The notes beneath the pieces were generated by a model. That model searched no databases, was not told where the DNA came from, and saw only the letters and a program-made list of their open reading frames with translations. A stretch of 64,000 bases of DNA from Adineta ricciae (taxonomy: Eukaryota; Rotifera; Eurotatoria; Adinetida; Adinetidae): contig CAJNOJ010000024.1 in NCBI GenBank assembly GCA_905250025.1, forward strand, positions 124,001-188,000. The letters run 5' to 3'. Positions 60,118 through 64,000 of this stretch are shown here, one piece after another. A program made the position numbers and the translations under genes. The first letter of the stretch is position 1; the number at the start of each line of letters is the position of its first letter.

Positions 60118-63100
60118 TTAAATAAGTGCGGCGGTATCGAACGAACCAAAGCTGTCCGGTAGTTGATGATTTCGAAAGATTTCTTGTCTACTTCGGATAG
60201 TGACCGCTCCATGCAATGATGCACTATGTTGAGAATTAGCGGCAATAGATTTGGTTTTCGAATGAATAGAAACATTTTCTGGCTCTAAATGACGTCGCAA
60301 CTGTTCGTAGTACAGTGCTCCCATACTTTCAATGCTGGTTCGTTCTTCCGACTAGAGTAAATTTCGATAGAAATCTTTCCGTATGTGATAATAAGTATGA
60401 CTTACTGTTTGAATCAGTCTGGTGATTAAAACACGAGACCCATCGGGCATCTTTCTCGAATAGTTTGACTGTTGGACTAAACGTTCTTTTCGAGAGACGG
60501 ACTGTTCAACAATCAACATGATTTTTGCCCATTGTCGTAACCATTCCTTCTTACGTTCATTGACCATCGCATATGTATTACCCATCACTAAGGAAAACTC
60601 GATTACTTTAAAGAAAAACAGTATTCTAAATGACATACTAGCGATTAGCATATTAACGAGTAGTACAGCTGCCATAATGATATAAGTAACAAACCATATC
60701 TAGGAGAAAAAAGCAAGACTTCTAGTAGTTTCCGCACATAATTTTCCGAAACGTAAAGAGAACATCAGTAGATACGTATTATGTCCATCGCTTACTTTTC
60801 CGATGATTCGAATTCCAACGATCGGATGTCGATTTAAATTTTCGTATGCGTCTGTGACTTGTTGGAGCGTGACACAAAACATATGAAAAAATGTTTCGAT
60901 CACGGTAGCAAATTCATTTTCACAAGACGTTCGAACGAACAGAACGTGCAGTGCTTGTGTGAAGCCACACATGAAGACGAGAAAGATCAAGCAAAATCGT
61001 AATAGATCACCGCGAATCATGGTGTATATCATCACAACAAATGGACCTGTCGTTCGAAAACCGCTTGAATAGAAATACAAAGGAAGTGATTATCTCTCAT
61101 TAGGAAAATTAATTACCGGCAAAAGAAGAAGAAATAAGGTGCACGAGTAAGTGTAGCAAAGACACAAAGAATATCGTCGGCAGTAAGTGAACAAGTGAAT
61201 CGAGCTGGTAACATTCCGATTGTTAATATACACGAGAAAAGAAATAAAATTCTCGATGGATCATTGACATATATAAATGCATCGAGTTGAAAATTTTGAT
61301 AAGCAAACTCCTGGATTGTCAGTAGCAGATAAATTATTGCACCGAGTACACTCAAGCCGTCGCAAACGTTTAGTATCTAGAAAGAACAGTTTTCGAAGAA
61401 GAGTACTATGAAAACTTATGTTTTACCAAAGCCATTGGTTCAAATACTCCTTTATCATTCTCGATACTTGCAGCAAACGTTGCATTGAAACTTGTTTCGT
61501 TGTCCTTATCTTCGAACGAGCTACGCCAAAGAAAATTCGTATAATGACATTGACAATAATGTTTAGGCGAGATCACGGATTTGTATGTGTTCGCACTCTT
61601 GTCTAGTTCCAATTTTTCTAAGCATGCATCCGGAAGATGGTAATAACCACGAACCAATAATCCGAATAAACATATTCCGAAATAAAGTGTGAATATAGCC
61701 ATGCGTTGGAAAAATCTACAAAGAAAATGCAAATATTCATCAAACTGTTAAGATAGATTCACTTGAATTTGATAAATGTACGCCATTTTTCATTTAGTAA
61801 CTGGACGATTAGGCCATCCATCATATCCAAATGGCCGGCGGATTCCTATAGAACATGTTCAATATTTTTTCCAAGTCATTTTACTTTAACTTACACCCCG
61901 AACGATGATATTCAACGCACTTGTGTCGTTTAGAGATCCGTCTTTTCCAATAGTATCAATATCGTCTAACGGATAACCAGCGCATGTAACATTACCATAT
62001 TGCCAATAAACCGTACGAATCTTTTGTAAAATATGATCAAACATCTACAGAAAACATTATAAATACCTACTTCAAATCTATATTCAATAAATTCCTACTT
62101 CTTTTCGTGCTTTCACCGCGGCCAATGTCAATGGTGTTAAACCTTGCCGATTCTTAATATCCAATGATCCGCCTAATTCATATAATAGATCGACCATACT
62201 CTATAGAAACAATCTTATGATCAGATCGAAGAAATGAGTCAAAACGAACGATTCGATTGTAGATGACACACATATGTAAAGCGGTATTTCCATTCGAATC
62301 TTGACAATTTGTATCTGCACCTTTGGCGACTAGTAATCGTACTGATTCTTCCTGTTGCAAGACAGCGGCAAATGAGAGTGGATATTCACCAAAGTAACAA
62401 TAACCGTCGTAATTTGTAGCAACACTGACATCCGGACATTCTTTCGTGAAATTATCCATTCTAGACAATAACTGTTCGTTGTATGAACAATGAGAAAATC
62501 GTGTCACCATCTTACCGACTAGATTTTTGATCTTCTGGACAGAAAAACTTTCCACAGCATCGCTGCGTGAAATCAACACCGGCATCAAGAAGAAATTTGA
62601 CTGTTGCTGGTTCTTCGTTAACGATTGCGATATGAAGAACATTTTCACCTAAAATGCCAAAAGAAAGATTCAATTGGAAGGCAGAGAAGATGTCTTTTAC
62701 CATAATACTCATCACCCATGTACAAATCATCAATGAGTCTTGGATAATGTCGTAATAATCGTTTAGCTAATGCTGAATGAACAGGGCCCGATGAAAGATA
62801 ACATATATGAAGAATATGCTCTCCCACTCCACCACGTAAATCTAAATCCCAGCAGACTCGTTTAGTTTCTTCGCCTAGATATGATTGAAAAATGAAGGGT
62901 CATTTATCTTGTCAAACTTTCAGTATTACCATTGATTTGTTCTTCTTCAGCAGTTTTAGCTACTGGAAGAATACTCTTCAATTTATTGAACGTGTTATTT
63001 CGTCGACGAACAATTTCGCTGATCGTTACCTAAAGATTAAAAGTCATCAATGAGACAACTAATGTTCTTCTATACCAATTTGCCTTCGCCATTGTTATAC

Positions 63101-63357
63101 AGATATTTCGGTATATGTTCACGGATGAGTGTGTCAATATGTGTGTAATCTTTCGTTCGATTAGCGACTCGCATAACATCAATGAGTTCTCCACCTCCCT
63201 AAATAAAAGAAAACAGATCGTCATTGGTGAAACGAGTACGCTCGGTTCGAGTTCAATTTACTTTAAAATCAACGAAACGATACAGTTCCGGACCTTGACC
63301 ATCGGAATTGATCTGAGCTTTTACCCCCGAAGCTACTTCTGATGTTGTATTACCCAT
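60118..63357 (-). CDS. TRPV-type cation channel (OSM-9/Nanchung-like)
   Basis: TRPV channels are tetrameric cation channels; invertebrate members act in sensory cilia. The start [20 protein letters not shown] (63357) is followed by short exons. Ankyrin repeats follow ([69 protein letters not shown]), then the pre-S1 linker with [20 protein letters not shown]. The membrane part covers S1-S6, including S5 [20 protein letters not shown] and S6 [20 protein letters not shown]. The TRP-box region [20 protein letters not shown] is that of the OSM-9/Nanchung branch. The pore loop ([20 protein letters not shown]) does not show the G-x-G-D filter of vertebrate TRPV1-4. The C-terminus ends [12 protein letters not shown]. 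About 14 exons; several edges are approximate. Confidence 0.87.
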
Positions 63358-63819
63358 ATTATTCTCGAGAAGAATAGAGCGATGTCGGTTGCGATTGAGC
63401 CGGAATACTCAATTGAATGTTTACCAAAGTTGACGGGAAAAAATGAGAAAAGAAAAGAAATGACAAGGAAAGTATAGCTTATTTGCCCCGTAATTGGAAT
63501 AAGTGACGGTAGACGTGTGAAAGTTGAATATGAAAGCGAAGAAGAGAAAAAAGCTTTTTACTTGTCACCTAAAAGAGTTAAAAGAGAACAAACCGATGAT
63601 CGATTAGAACTTAATCATGAACCTTTGACGGAAGATTTGACTTCTCTTTGCCATTTCAATAGATTCTTCTCTAATTGTCAATTGAAGTTTCAAGAGCATG
63701 ATTATGAATGGAAGTTTTTCTTTCCGTTTTTACTTATTAATTAAAAAATAAAATACTGACGACACATATTTTACAACAAAAAAAAAACGAAGAGAAAAGA
63801 AAAAGGATTGGAATGTAGA
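63358..63819. other. Intergenic, TRPV 5' flank
   Basis: About 460 bp between the TRPV start and the 3' end of the next minus-strand gene. It must hold the TRPV promoter. An open frame at 63517-63744 (plus strand) lacks an ATG start and any recognisable domain, so I do not call it a gene. Confidence 0.5.
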
Positions 63820-63978
63820 TCATGAACTGTTAGCTTGACTGGAGTACTTATACTAAAATAAAAGAAAAGAATGATCAGTCATCATAGACAGAACAAAGCA
63901 ATGACAAACCATTTGCTCTTGTAACAATTTTATTGTTTGTTTATCTTGTTCTCTTTCTTTACGTAATGTCAGTAATTC
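63820..63978 (-). CDS. 3' end of an unidentified coiled-coil gene (partial)
   Basis: Two minus-strand exons, 63978-63910 (exactly 23 codons, phase 0 on both sides) and 63852-63820, read ELLTLRKEREQDKQTIKLLQ, then EQM, then YKYSSQANSS and a stop. They are joined by a 57-bp GT-AG intron. The charged heptad pattern indicates a coiled coil. The rest of the gene lies beyond the right edge, where an acceptor (CTAG) at about 63979 leads further upstream. I do not recognise the protein. Confidence 0.45.
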
Positions 63979-64000
63979 CTAGTAAACATAATTTGAAATC

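Noticed and set aside
63517-63744. 75-residue acidic/basic open frame on the plus strand
   Set aside because: It starts at a GTG, has no ATG, no domain and no clear splice partners. It overlaps the expected TRPV promoter.
1-64000. Search for CRISPR arrays, transposon ends, viral genes, telomere repeats or a trans-spliced leader gene
   Set aside because: No regularly spaced repeats, no transposase or reverse transcriptase frames, no TGTGGG-type telomere arrays and no spliced-leader-like gene were noticed by eye.

Overview
This is a gene-dense, AT-rich animal nuclear window. It carries about 20 protein-coding genes and one tRNA gene. Almost every gene is cut by very short GT-AG introns (typically 45-60 bp), with few introns above 150 bp, and gene gaps are often only tens to hundreds of bases. 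The gene set (AP-2 mu, CK1-gamma, NPHP1, LRRC23, CCDC81, DYNC2LI1, protocadherin-like cadherin, TRPV, NK-type homeobox) is metazoan and typical of a ciliated invertebrate. Compactness, tiny introns and base composition fit a bdelloid rotifer best. That assignment is inference, not proof.

Layout. 1-1832: microsatellite-rich, no supported gene. 1833-5846: CCT7 (-) and a short rabenosyn-5-like FYVE gene (+), head to head. 6022-6092: tRNA-Gly(GCC). 6293-14893: CUL4, NPHP1 and AP2M1, all minus. 15347-22088: USP4/11/15-type deubiquitinase, PARN and an HMG-box gene, all plus. 22156-28183: an Mps1/TTK-like kinase carrying a one-base frameshift, and CCDC81, both minus. 28551-33372: CK1-gamma and serine racemase, plus. 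33381-33846: a small membrane protein, minus. 35160-46708: NK-type homeobox, LRRC23, a 3.5-kb gene-free stretch, a protocadherin-like cadherin and PSAT1, plus. 46746-48618: DYNC2LI1, minus. 49172-51269: MOK kinase, plus. 51587-63357: HEATR5 and a TRPV channel, minus. The right edge holds the 3' end of an unidentified coiled-coil gene on the minus strand.

Functionally, two themes recur. One is cilia and centrosomes: NPHP1 (transition zone), CCDC81, LRRC23 (radial spoke), DYNC2LI1 (retrograde IFT), MOK (ciliary RCK kinase) and an OSM-9/Nanchung-type TRPV channel. The other is endosomal/clathrin traffic and ubiquitin: rabenosyn, AP2M1, HEATR5, CUL4 and the USP. CCT7, PARN, PSAT1 and serine racemase are housekeeping or metabolic.

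No CRISPR array, recognisable transposon, viral insertion or obvious horizontally acquired gene was seen. The main anomalies are an exact 213-bp duplication flanking a single N inside HEATR5 (very likely an assembly artefact), the kinase frameshift, a GC-AG intron in the HMG-box gene, and a T-loop substitution in the tRNA. I found no clearly new biological system. The least explained coding units are the HMG-box gene and the small membrane protein.
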